From contig DXJA01000162.1 of the NCBI GenBank assembly GCA_019056875.1, positions 1 through 9,164 of the forward strand: 9,164 nucleotides of DNA, read 5' to 3'. Position numbers and translations under genes: made by a program. Positions 1 through 5,895 of this stretch are shown here, piece after piece. The stretch comes from Candidatus Jordarchaeum madagascarense (lineage in GTDB: Archaea > Asgardarchaeota > Jordiarchaeia > Jordiarchaeales > Jordiarchaeaceae). The notes below the pieces were generated by a model that was given only the letters and a program-made list of their open reading frames with translations, ran no database searches and was not told the DNA's origin. How positions within the stretch are numbered: position 1 is the first letter of the stretch; every line of letters begins with the position of its first letter.

Positions 1-168
1 CCTAGTACTACTGCGCATGACCTACTGACCTACGCGGATCCCGCAGGTCGCGTTGTGTGTGTGGTGGGTGGGGCCCTCCCTGGTGCTCAGCTTTTGCGAT
101 ACCCGAACCTTGCTCGTGTGGTTCCCCAATACTCGGGTCAAAAAAAAAAACCGAGACCAAACGTGTTG

Positions 169-230
169 GGGAGGGGGGGGGGGGGGTAAAAATCTATATC
201 TAAAGTCGCCTTAAAAACCCCGCCCCTCCC
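169..230. repeat. Long imperfect G/C inverted repeat
   Basis: The arm GGGAGGGGGGGGG at 169-181 is the reverse complement of CCCCGCCCCTCCC at 218-230 except for one position (G177 opposite G222). The arms are 13 bp with a 36-base AT-rich spacer. The A8 run beside the right arm would be a U run in a minus-strand transcript, so read leftward from the ATPase this resembles two C/G blocks after a T run rather than a canonical terminator. The G-rich arm could also form a quadruplex. Function is unknown, and the length of the G14 run may be inaccurate. Confidence 0.5.
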
Positions 231-344
231 AAAAAAAAGAGAGTATAACGCCAGAACAGTCTCCGTGAGCTAAATACACACCAAATTTCTTTTTCAAAAA
301 GAGAGAAACATTCCGACCGAATGATCTTCAAGCACCGAAAAAGT

Positions 345-381
345 ATAGAAAAATGAGGAATCTTTAAAGGTAATCTCATTT
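345..381 (-). terminator. Candidate terminator of the ATPase gene
   Basis: On the minus strand, 30-65 bases past the ATPase stop, AAATGAG (381-375) pairs with CTCATTT (357-351) across a 17-base loop, and the second arm runs directly into a T-rich stretch. A 7-bp stem followed by Ts is consistent with transcription ending here. The stem is weak, and the following TATACTTTTT may act as a simple U-run terminator. Confidence 0.4.
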
Positions 382-410
382 ATCTGCTTTTTCAGGAACA
401 GTCATCAGCC

Positions 411-3128
411 TCACCTATTGAATAGTTTGGGGGCTAATGCTTTTCTTATCTCTTCTATTATTAGAGCGCTACTACTGACCAGAAGTACGACGAGCCATTC
501 ATGGACCGGCAACGGCATAATTTGAAAGAGTTGCTGGAAAAACGGAACGTAAGCAATGGAGATGTTCAATACAAACGAAAGAACCAGTCCTAGAACCAAG
601 TACTTGTTCAAGAAAAATCCAATCTTAAACAGGGAATACTCACGGGACCTCACATTCAAAGCGTTGAAAAGCTGGAAGAAAACAATAGTATAAAAGGTCA
701 TGGTTCGTGGCTCATTGTAACCATAAATAAACACCAATGGTCCCAAGGACTGAATAGAAAAATGGTAGACAAACAATGTTCCCATAGTCATAATCGAGGC
801 TAAGAATATCAGCCGATACATCACCCCCCTAGTAATAATCCTCTCTTTAGGGGGCCGAGGCGGCTCCTTAAGAACATCCCGATCCCTTGGCTCAACCGCC
901 AGAGTCTTATCGCAAACACCATCAGTCACCAGGTTAATCCACAGAATCTGCAAAGGCAAAAAGGGCAGAGGAAACCCCAGAACAAGAGCAGAGAACAATA
1001 CTATGTCCTCCGCCACATTAGTGGTTAACAGGTACGTAACCACTTTTCTCATATTATTGAAAGTTGTCCGCCCCTCCTCAACCGCCGCCACTATGGAAGC
1101 AAAGTTATCATCAGTCAAAACCATATCCGAAATCTCCTTAGCAATCTGAGTACCCGTAATACCCATAGCAATACCAACATCTGCCTCCTTCAAAGCAGGA
1201 GCGTCATTTATGCCGTCACCGGTCATAGCAACTATGTGGCCCTTAGCCTTTAATGCCTTGACGATTCTGAGCTTGTGGCGGGGCTCGGTTCGGGCAAAAA
1301 CTCTAACGGACTCCACTATTTTTTCGAATTCTTTTTCAGAAATGTTGTCTAGTTCTCTTCCCTCTAGGATTAGGTCTTTCTTGGTCATTATTCCTACTTC
1401 TTCCGCAATGGTCCTTGCGGTTTCTCGGTGGTCTCCGGTAATCATTACCACTCTGATTCCGGCACTTTTGCACTTCGCAACTGCTTCTATGACCTCTTTC
1501 CGGGGGGGATCAACTATTCCCACCAGGCCTAGGAAAACTAGGTCTTTGCCGCACTCGTCTGGGACTAGGCGGTATTTTGAGTACTCCACAACCCTGTAGG
1601 CTCCTCCCAGAACCCGGTAACCCTTGGCTGCAAGTTCGTGGCTTTCCTCCAACACTTGGTTTCGCAGTTCGTCGGTTAGCTCCACAACTTCGCCGTTGAT
1701 GTAGATCTCGTTACAGAGGCGAATTATTCGTTCCGGGGCTCCCTTGGTGTAGACGTATCTTTCCTCGTCTGTCAGCTGGTGGACAGTGGTCATACAGGCT
1801 CTTTCGGATTCGAAGGGGATTTCATCTATGCGTGGGGTTTCTTTTTCTTCCTTCTCCTTGTTGACTCCTCCTTTGGCTGCGGCCACCACTAGTGCTCCTT
1901 CGGTGGGGTCGCCGAATATGGAGTAATGTCCATCCTCTAAAACTAGGTGGGCGTCGTTGCACAGCGCCATGGCTCTCAGAAACAGTTGGAGGTGGGGGTG
2001 CTCCTTGGGGTTTACTATGGCTCCGTCTTTTCGGAAGTCGCCTACCGGTGCGTATCCCTCACCCGTGATTTCTATAGTTTCGCCGTTTAGGTATAGGGCG
2101 CGTGCCGTCATTTCGTTTTTGGTTAGTGTCCCAGTCTTGTCGGTGCATATCACCGTTGCGGAGCCTAGGGTCTCCACGGCCTGTAGTTTGCGGATGATGG
2201 CGTTCCTCTTGGCCATTGTCCTTACGCCGACTACGAGAACTAGGGTGATAACCGCGAGGAGTCCTTCGGGAATACTTGATATTGCTGAGGCTAATGCAAA
2301 CATGAGGGCGTCATATGTAGGGATGCCTCTTAAAAACGCCAAGATTCCCTGACTGGTTGCAAATATTAGAGCGAGGATTGCGAGGTAAATTGCTAGGCTT
2401 GATATTCTCTTCTGGAGGGGTGTTTTTTCTTCGCCCGCCTCCGAGATTTCCTTGGCGATTTTCCCCATTTCGGTGTTCATGCCGATGGCTACCACGATTC
2501 CGGAGCCTCTCCCCCCAGTGATGGTGGTCCCGGAGTAGAGCATGTTTCGCCGGTCTACCAGAGGAGTGTTTTCGGGTAGCTCCCCGGTGAGTTTCTCCTC
2601 GGAGCCTGGTTCGCCTGTAAGCATGGCTTGCTCCGCACGTAGCCTTGTTGAGGTGAGGATATGCATGTCCGCGGGTACAATATCTCCGGTGGTGAGAACC
2701 ACTATGTCCCCTGGGACGAGATCCTCGGTGTTTACTTTTCGTTCTTTGTTATCTCTTAACACGGAGGTTTGGGGTGCGGATAACTGTTTAAGAGCTTCAA
2801 GGGTTTTCTCGGAGCGGTATTCCTGGACAAAACCTAGAATGGCGTTTATGGCGATTATAATTAGGATTACTATTGCGTCTATGATGTGGTCTCCGATGAT
2901 TGAGATTGCTGCAGCCAGGGCTAGAATGTAGTTTAGGGCGTTCTGGAACTGTCTGAGGAACAGTCTGATGGGAGATAGTTTTTTTACGTCCTCGATTTTG
3001 TTTGGTCCGTATGTTTCCCGCCTTCTGGAGACCTCCTCCTTGGTTAATCCTTGGGGTCTGGTTTCCAGAAGTTTTATAACTTCTTCTGTTGGCATGCTGT
3101 GCCAGTTCTTAATCTCGATTATTCTCAA
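411..3128 (-). CDS. P-type cation-transporting ATPase, SERCA-like (P2A), probably Ca2+
   Basis: This is a complete 905-residue ATP-driven cation pump of the membrane. In order it shows: cation ATPase N-terminal domain (about 8-75); two membrane helices; actuator domain with TGEP (171-174) in place of the common TGES; helix 4 with PEGL (287-290); phosphorylated Asp330 in DKTGTLT; nucleotide-domain KGAPE (462-466); TGD (564-566); hinge TGDGINDAP (636-644); and six C-terminal helices. SERCA Ca2+ ligands are matched by Glu288, Asn704, Glu707, Asn732, Thr735 and Asp736, whereas the helix 8 Glu is replaced by Gln819. Ca2+ is the likely substrate; Mn2+ or Na+ cannot be excluded. The start is TTG at 3128-3126: it is the only usable start before the family-typical Trp9, but GGAGG at 3135-3131 lies only two bases away. 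ATG at codon 12 is the alternative. Transcription is probably monocistronic. Codon choice changes abruptly near position 1220. Confidence 0.95.
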   Translation of the reverse strand: MRIIEIKNWHSMPTEEVIKLLETRPQGLTKEEVSRRRETYGPNKIEDVKKLSPIRLFLRQFQNALNYILALAAAISIIGDHIIDAIVILIIIAINAILGFVQEYRSEKTLEALKQLSAPQTSVLRDNKERKVNTEDLVPGDIVVLTTGDIVPADMHILTSTRLRAEQAMLTGEPGSEEKLTGELPENTPLVDRRNMLYSGTTITGGRGSGIVVAIGMNTEMGKIAKEISEAGEEKTPLQKRISSLAIYLAILALIFATSQGILAFLRGIPTYDALMFALASAISSIPEGLLAVITLVLVVGVRTMAKRNAIIRKLQAVETLGSATVICTDKTGTLTKNEMTARALYLNGETIEITGEGYAPVGDFRKDGAIVNPKEHPHLQLFLRAMALCNDAHLVLEDGHYSIFGDPTEGALVVAAAKGGVNKEKEEKETPRIDEIPFESERACMTTVHQLTDEERYVYTKGAPERIIRLCNEIYINGEVVELTDELRNQVLEESHELAAKGYRVLGGAYRVVEYSKYRLVPDECGKDLVFLGLVGIVDPPRKEVIEAVAKCKSAGIRVVMITGDHRETARTIAEEVGIMTKKDLILEGRELDNISEKEFEKIVESVRVFARTEPRHKLRIVKALKAKGHIVAMTGDGINDAPALKEADVGIAMGITGTQIAKEISDMVLTDDNFASIVAAVEEGRTTFNNMRKVVTYLLTTNVAEDIVLFSALVLGFPLPFLPLQILWINLVTDGVCDKTLAVEPRDRDVLKEPPRPPKERIITRGVMYRLIFLASIMTMGTLFVYHFSIQSLGPLVFIYGYNEPRTMTFYTIVFFQLFNALNVRSREYSLFKIGFFLNKYLVLGLVLSFVLNISIAYVPFFQQLFQIMPLPVHEWLVVLLVSSSALIIEEIRKALAPKLFNR

Positions 3129-3211
3129 GCCCTCCTTTCCATAACCAGCAAATACTGTACAGCATTAGTAAAGTTAGTTAAGCTTGTATTAAGGAAAAAA
3201 GATAACCTTCC

Positions 3212-3225
3212 ATTATAAACCTTTC
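3212..3225 (-). promoter_or_regulatory. Archaeal BRE/TATA promoter of the ATPase gene
   Basis: Read on the minus strand, GAAAG (3225-3221, BRE-like) is followed one base later by TTTATAAT (3219-3212), a good archaeal TATA box. Transcription would start about 25 bases downstream, near 3190, leaving a leader of roughly 60 bases that carries GGAGG just before the TTG start. The spacing is normal for an archaeal promoter. Confidence 0.6.
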
Positions 3226-3557
3226 TTGCAAGCATTTAAGCGACGCTAGTCCCTATCCTCTTTGGAAAAAAGAGCTGATTTTTTTTAATCAGTAAATAAT
3301 CTAGTTTATTTGAATAGAGATAAGAGGAAACCAACTAGTTCTTGTTAAGTGCTAGGGGATAGGTGTTCGGTATAGAGATTTTTCTTTTTTACGAATATTA
3401 TTATAAAAAGTTAAATATGTCAGCCATTTTATTGTTTAATTCCTTTCACTTCTCTACTTCAAAATATAGTTCAAATAATCATATAAAAACTAACTTTTAA
3501 ATAGATTTTAGACCATATTCAATGGTAACATGACACTGTTAAGAGATTACTGACGAA

Positions 3558-3701
3558 ATGGAAAAAATGATTTGTCCAATCTTAATGTTGATTTCAGTAC
3601 TTAAACTTGGAATACAAAACTGATTGTATGGGTAATGACTGTATGTGGGTACGATGAAGAGCGAAAAAAGGTGTGGGTATGTAAGTGAATTAGAGGAATA
3701 G
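3558..3701 (+). pseudogene. Broken small cysteine-rich protein (CP...DCxGxxCxW type)
   Basis: Three overlapping frames give successive pieces of what looks like one small protein. Frame 1 from ATG 3558 gives MEKMICPILMLISVLKLGIQ and then stops at 3621. Frame 2 gives DCMGNDCMW (3622-3648). Frame 3 gives YDEER (3650-3664). A return to frame 1 gives RCGYVSELEE with a stop at 3699-3701. Dropping one base from each of three homopolymers (A4 at 3616-3619, G3 at 3647-3649, A6 at 3664-3669) would join them into about 46 codons with a Cys-Pro start and later Cys-x-Gly-x-x-Cys-x-Trp and Cys positions. I recognise that layout from small archaeal and phage metal-binding-like proteins of unknown function. 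It could be a decayed gene, homopolymer sequencing errors or coincidence. No clear ribosome binding site precedes the ATG. Confidence 0.4.
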
Positions 3702-3729
3702 GAGAAAAATGGATACGGGGGTGATTTCT

Positions 3730-3783
3730 ATGGGTAAAAAGGGAAGAAGGCAAAACAAGAAAAAGCCGAAACCGAAAAAATAG
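3730..3783 (+). CDS. Tiny lysine/arginine-rich peptide, unknown function
   Basis: The frame encodes MGKKGRRQNKKKPKPKK, 17 residues of which 10 are Lys or Arg, with no acidic residue. A strong ribosome binding site, GGGGGTGAT (3717-3725), matches the archaeal 16S tail and sits 5 bases from ATG 3730, which decides the start. An in-frame ATG at 3709, preceded by GGAG, would add MDTGVIS. Such a charge suggests RNA or ribosome contact, but that is inference only. The frame is short enough to arise by chance in A-rich DNA; the well-placed binding site is the main argument for a real gene. It lies just after the broken cysteine-rich frame and could share its transcript. Confidence 0.4.
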   Translation: MGKKGRRQNKKKPKPKK

Positions 3784-3897
3784 GATTAATCTAATTGAAT
3801 AAGGAATAGAAGTGAATGGTGGATAAGCTTTCAGTGAATTTGAAACGATATTCGGTGAAATAATTCCTCGCCTTAGAGTAGCATAGCACCTGAATAA

Positions 3898-3969
3898 ATG
3901 GAATTTAACGAAGCGAGCAAAGTCTTCCTAATTTGGGGTGTTATCATTTTTAGCGGGAATATTAATTAA
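3898..3969 (+). other. Possible short hydrophobic peptide frame
   Basis: ATG 3898 opens a 23-codon frame beginning MEFNEASK followed by FLIWGVIIFSGNIN and a TAA. The middle is a plausible partial membrane helix. One base lost in the AT-rich ATTAATTAAA would let it continue into another frame as LIKVMEP and on to a stop at 4103-4105, so it may be a broken small membrane protein. There is no ribosome binding site, and support is weak. Confidence 0.15.
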
Positions 3970-4042
3970 AGTAATGGAACCCTCCTCTTCATTTACCGCT
4001 TTTTGCGAGATTAAGAGCCCCTACCATAATTTATTTTTTGGT

Positions 4043-4168
4043 TTAATCTCCTTTTCTGATTGTGAGAAGGTGTTGGGGTTCTTCTTTTTGTGGAATAAGG
4101 TCTAGCCAGTGTTCGATGACTGTTGCTTGTATGCTTCTGAATACTGCTACTGTTTTTATAAAATCCAC
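4043..4168 (-). CDS. Possible small protein, 41 codons, unknown
   Basis: From GTG 4168-4166 the minus strand encodes a 41-residue frame. It starts VDFIKTVAVFRSIQATVIEH, continues WLDLIPQKEEP and ends in LLTIRKGD before TAA. The residue pattern fits an amphipathic helix, and the codons (AGA for Arg, C- or A-ending codons) resemble those of the real genes nearby. The frame is open upstream to a TAA near 4196, adding about ten codons with no better start. No ribosome binding site precedes GTG. It may be a small gene or the C-terminal remnant of a larger lost gene. A 43-codon plus-strand frame (3974-4105) overlaps it and looks less protein-like. Confidence 0.3.
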   Translation of the reverse strand: MDFIKTVAVFRSIQATVIEHWLDLIPQKEEPQHLLTIRKGD

Positions 4169-4221
4169 TAATGAGGGCGTAGAGTAGTCCTCGAAAAATT
4201 AAACCTTAAAATTAAAATAAT

Positions 4222-4248
4222 AAAAAGAGCAACGCGAGCTCTTTTTTT
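4222..4248. terminator. Hairpin with T run, probable bidirectional terminator
   Basis: AAAAAGAGC (4222-4230) and GCTCTTTTT (4238-4246) form a perfect 9-bp stem around AACGCGA, and Ts continue to 4248. Because the stem is A-rich on one side and T-rich on the other, either strand gives a hairpin ending in Us. It lies between the gene-poor region and the four-helix membrane protein gene and probably insulates that gene from upstream transcription. Confidence 0.55.
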
Positions 4249-4359
4249 AAGACAATTAACTTATTTTAGAGTTTGTTTAGAGTTTTGCACAAATAATAAG
4301 GATAATTAATATGAGAATAATAATCTAATAATAGAATGGGTTCGAGAAATTCTCTACAA

Positions 4360-4375
4360 TACCCCTATTGGGGTA
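4360..4375. repeat. Short inverted repeat in the leader of the membrane protein gene
   Basis: TACCCC (4360-4365) and GGGGTA (4370-4375) form a perfect 6-bp stem with loop TATT, 39 bases before the likely ATG. A second palindrome, GAGAAATTCTC (4344-4354), lies just upstream. They stand out in very AT-rich DNA and could be an operator or an RNA hairpin controlling the gene; no family is recognised. Confidence 0.35.
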
Positions 4376-4414
4376 GAAATAGCTGACCTCATTTATTTCT
4401 TGGTGAGTGTGGAT

Positions 4415-4933
4415 ATGAATTCGAGTGGAAAAAAGAAGTTTATATTTGCTATAGGCTTTCTGATTATTGGAATGGTGGGATTCCTGCTGGGAATGACAAT
4501 CTTGTATAATAGCAGCTTTATCTATTTGTACAATTTCTCCGAAGTTTATCACTATGGACATGAGGTGTTCAATTACCCTCTTGAAGATCCTATCTTCAAG
4601 TTTGAAGCAGTTAGGAGCCTGATTCGGTCTGAGGCTGAAATATCTGTGGCTTGGGTGTATCTTATTCTTCCGCTCGTGCATCTTCCTGTTGGCATTGGCT
4701 ATTTCCGAATGAAGAAGTGGGGGTGGTACATCGGGTTGTTAGGCGGAGTAATATGCATTATAATCAGTATAATACTATTTTTTCAAAAACCTCCTGAGTT
4801 ATTCTTCGGCTTACATATGTTGATGTCTGCATTTTTACTAATATTTGGAGAACTCATAGTTGTCCACCTAGCCCTAGAGAAGAAGAAAGAGGGAAGGAAG
4901 GCAGAAGAGAATCAATTAGAGTATAAAAGATAA
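4415..4933 (+). CDS. Four-helix integral membrane protein, unknown function
   Basis: The product has 172 residues counted from ATG 4415. Hydrophobic segments at about 9-31, 76-97, 103-123 and 128-152 suggest four membrane helices. A polar loop of about 45 residues lies between helices 1 and 2 and contains many aromatics (YLYNFSEVYHYGHEVFNY). The C-terminal tail is strongly charged (EKKKEGRKAEENQLEYKR) and is probably cytoplasmic. I recognise no family motif or catalytic residues. The start was chosen because GGTGAG (4402-4407) is 7 bases before ATG 4415; in-frame TTG 4400, GTG 4403 and GTG 4409 are alternatives that add up to five residues. The gene stands alone: a terminator hairpin lies upstream, a T7 run follows the stop, and the large hydrolase gene converges on it. 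Confidence 0.75.
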   Translation: MNSSGKKKFIFAIGFLIIGMVGFLLGMTILYNSSFIYLYNFSEVYHYGHEVFNYPLEDPIFKFEAVRSLIRSEAEISVAWVYLILPLVHLPVGIGYFRMKKWGWYIGLLGGVICIIISIILFFQKPPELFFGLHMLMSAFLLIFGELIVVHLALEKKKEGRKAEENQLEYKR

Positions 4934-4956
4934 AAAATACACTACCCATTCCAATA

Positions 4957-4963
4957 TTTTTTT
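4957..4963 (+). terminator. T7 run after the membrane protein gene
   Basis: Seven consecutive Ts begin 24 bases after the TAA stop without a clear hairpin. Archaeal RNA polymerase commonly terminates at U runs alone, so this is the likely end of the transcript. Confidence 0.4.
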
Positions 4964-5346
4964 AAAATAGTCATAAGAATAATAATCGCAAATCAAATTA
5001 ATTTTAGAATTTTGCACTCCAGACTTCTAGAGTTCTCTTCAGGTATTTAAAGTAGTTTTTTGATAGAGTCGTTTTCGTTTATGTGAGTGTAAACACTATT
5101 AAAAATACCACTCTAATCCTAACTTCTAAATGAACTATCAGGTGCTTACGAGTTTATTTAGGTCAAGTTTCCAATAAGAGCAAGTCTCCACAATTGCTTC
5201 ATATTACTTTTATAGGTTCTGTTAGTTTCACTCCATAATTTTCAATATTTGATAAACAATTTACCTGCAATTAAAAAATTATTATCGGAACAAATGAATC
5301 TCTCATGTTAGTACAAGTGTACCTCAATTTACATCATTCATATAAT

Positions 5347-5354
5347 AAAAAAAA
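5347..5354 (-). terminator. T8 run after the large hydrolase gene
   Basis: On the minus strand a run of eight Ts begins 34 bases after the TAA at 5391-5389. A very short AAGG/CCTT pairing precedes it. A U run alone is sufficient for many archaeal terminators. Confidence 0.45.
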
Positions 5355-5388
5355 GAAATTGGGGGCGACACCAGTTAAGGGTTTCCTT

Positions 5389-5895
5389 TTAGTATCCTTT
5401 CATATGCCAGTTTATGGGTATAAGTGTATAAAGAATGGCTGAAAAGGACTGCCAACAGTAGTGAGGCGTAGCATCTTGAAAACCGTGATTTCCATAAGCC
5501 CATGCGTGGTCAACCCACATCCACCAAGAATACATACCAAATATTGGCGCAAAATAGGAGCTATACTTGAAGTCGTAAAAAAGTTTTAAAAAGTTAGCCT
5601 TGTAAATATTAGAGTAACGAACGGAAGGAAAAGGCTGTAGAGACGTCAACACAGACTCAAATATGGGATCGTACCCAAAGCGGTCCTGAGGACATATATC
5701 ATCGCCTACCTGCGAGATAACCACGTAGGCTACGGACATTGGAATGAAGTCGATCCAATCCCACGATGAAATAGCATCCACTACAGTTTTTCCCGGGCCT
5801 ATAGGACTAATGAACCCCGCAGCAATTATTTCAGGCAAATTAGTAACATAATACTCCATGAACCAGGACGACCAACTTGTCATAAAAACAGCCAT
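5389..5895 (-). CDS. C-terminal part of the alpha/beta hydrolase domain, out of frame
   Basis: This 168-codon frame continues the hydrolase of the upstream frame after a one-base shift, and the two overlap by 16 bases. Numbered from ATG 5895, it contains a beta strand followed by an acidic turn, VAYVVISQVGDDICP (55-69), typical of the acid position in alpha/beta hydrolases. Late histidines, chiefly His145 in TPHYCW before a final helix, could be the catalytic His. The part between, rich in Trp and Tyr, would be a lid or cap. It has no nucleophile or oxyanion loop of its own, so it cannot be a complete enzyme. ATG 5895 has no ribosome binding site. Adding one T to the T5 run at 5888-5884 gives a continuous protein ending here. 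It should be read as the end of the upstream gene rather than a separate gene. Confidence 0.7.
   Translation of the reverse strand: MAVFMTSWSSWFMEYYVTNLPEIIAAGFISPIGPGKTVVDAISSWDWIDFIPMSVAYVVISQVGDDICPQDRFGYDPIFESVLTSLQPFPSVRYSNIYKANFLKLFYDFKYSSYFAPIFGMYSWWMWVDHAWAYGNHGFQDATPHYCWQSFSAILYTLIPINWHMKGY

Larger units (their letters stand above)
1..410. other. Gene-free left end, GC-rich and homopolymer-rich
   Basis: No credible coding frame is seen on either strand. Positions 1-240 differ sharply from the rest of the window: a GT-rich tract (about 52-72), an A11 run (140-150), a G14 run (173-186) and an A8 run (231-238). Several hairpins can form, including 27-49 (GACCT/AGGTC outside, GCGG/CCGC inside, a two-base bulge). 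Positions 241-410 return to ordinary AT-rich intergenic sequence downstream of the ATPase gene. The stretch could be a structured RNA, a low-complexity repeat or a poorly assembled contig end. No tRNA, 5S, SRP RNA or RNase P RNA signature was recognised. Confidence 0.6.
3129..4399. other. Long gene-poor AT-rich region with small and decayed frames
   Basis: About 1.27 kb separates the divergently oriented ATPase and four-helix membrane protein genes. No normal-sized gene is present. It contains the ATPase promoter, a small inverted repeat CTGATT/AATCAG with a T6 loop (3275-3292), a broken cysteine-rich micro-gene, a tiny basic peptide frame, a 23-codon hydrophobic frame, a 41-codon minus-strand frame and a terminator hairpin. 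Positions 3295-3557 show only AT-rich sequence, with a possible TATA-like TTTTAAATA near 3496-3504. Confidence 0.6.
4934..5388. other. AT-rich convergent intergenic region
   Basis: This 455-base stretch lies between two convergent genes. Apart from the T runs that probably terminate each gene, only weak palindromes are visible, such as AGTGT-AA-ACACT (5086-5097) and GTAC-AAGT-GTAC (5311-5322). No coding frame with a plausible start and ribosome binding site was found. Confidence 0.55.

Noticed and set aside
1..130. A tRNA, 5S, SRP RNA or RNase P RNA in the structured left end
   Set aside because: There is no T-loop GTTCRA with a matching stem, no acceptor stem, no SRP GGUCAGG/GNAR core and no RNase P conserved blocks on either strand.
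370..410. C/D box small RNA on the minus strand downstream of the ATPase (TGATGA, then CTGA, then an AATGAGA-like box)
   Set aside because: The C box lacks the leading purine, no final D box with a closing terminal stem was found, and the spacing is irregular.
1210..2931. Several 129-131-codon plus-strand frames inside the ATPase gene
   Set aside because: They are antisense shadows of a well-supported ATPase with all P-type motifs; none has a ribosome binding site or recognisable domain.
3816..3863. A 15-codon plus-strand frame MVDKLSVNLKRYSVK
   Set aside because: It has no ribosome binding site and no motif, and its length is expected by chance.
4325..4681. A 118-codon minus-strand frame opposite the membrane protein
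   Set aside because: It lies antisense to a frame with clear membrane helices; its own composition is His/Asn/Gln-rich without any domain pattern.
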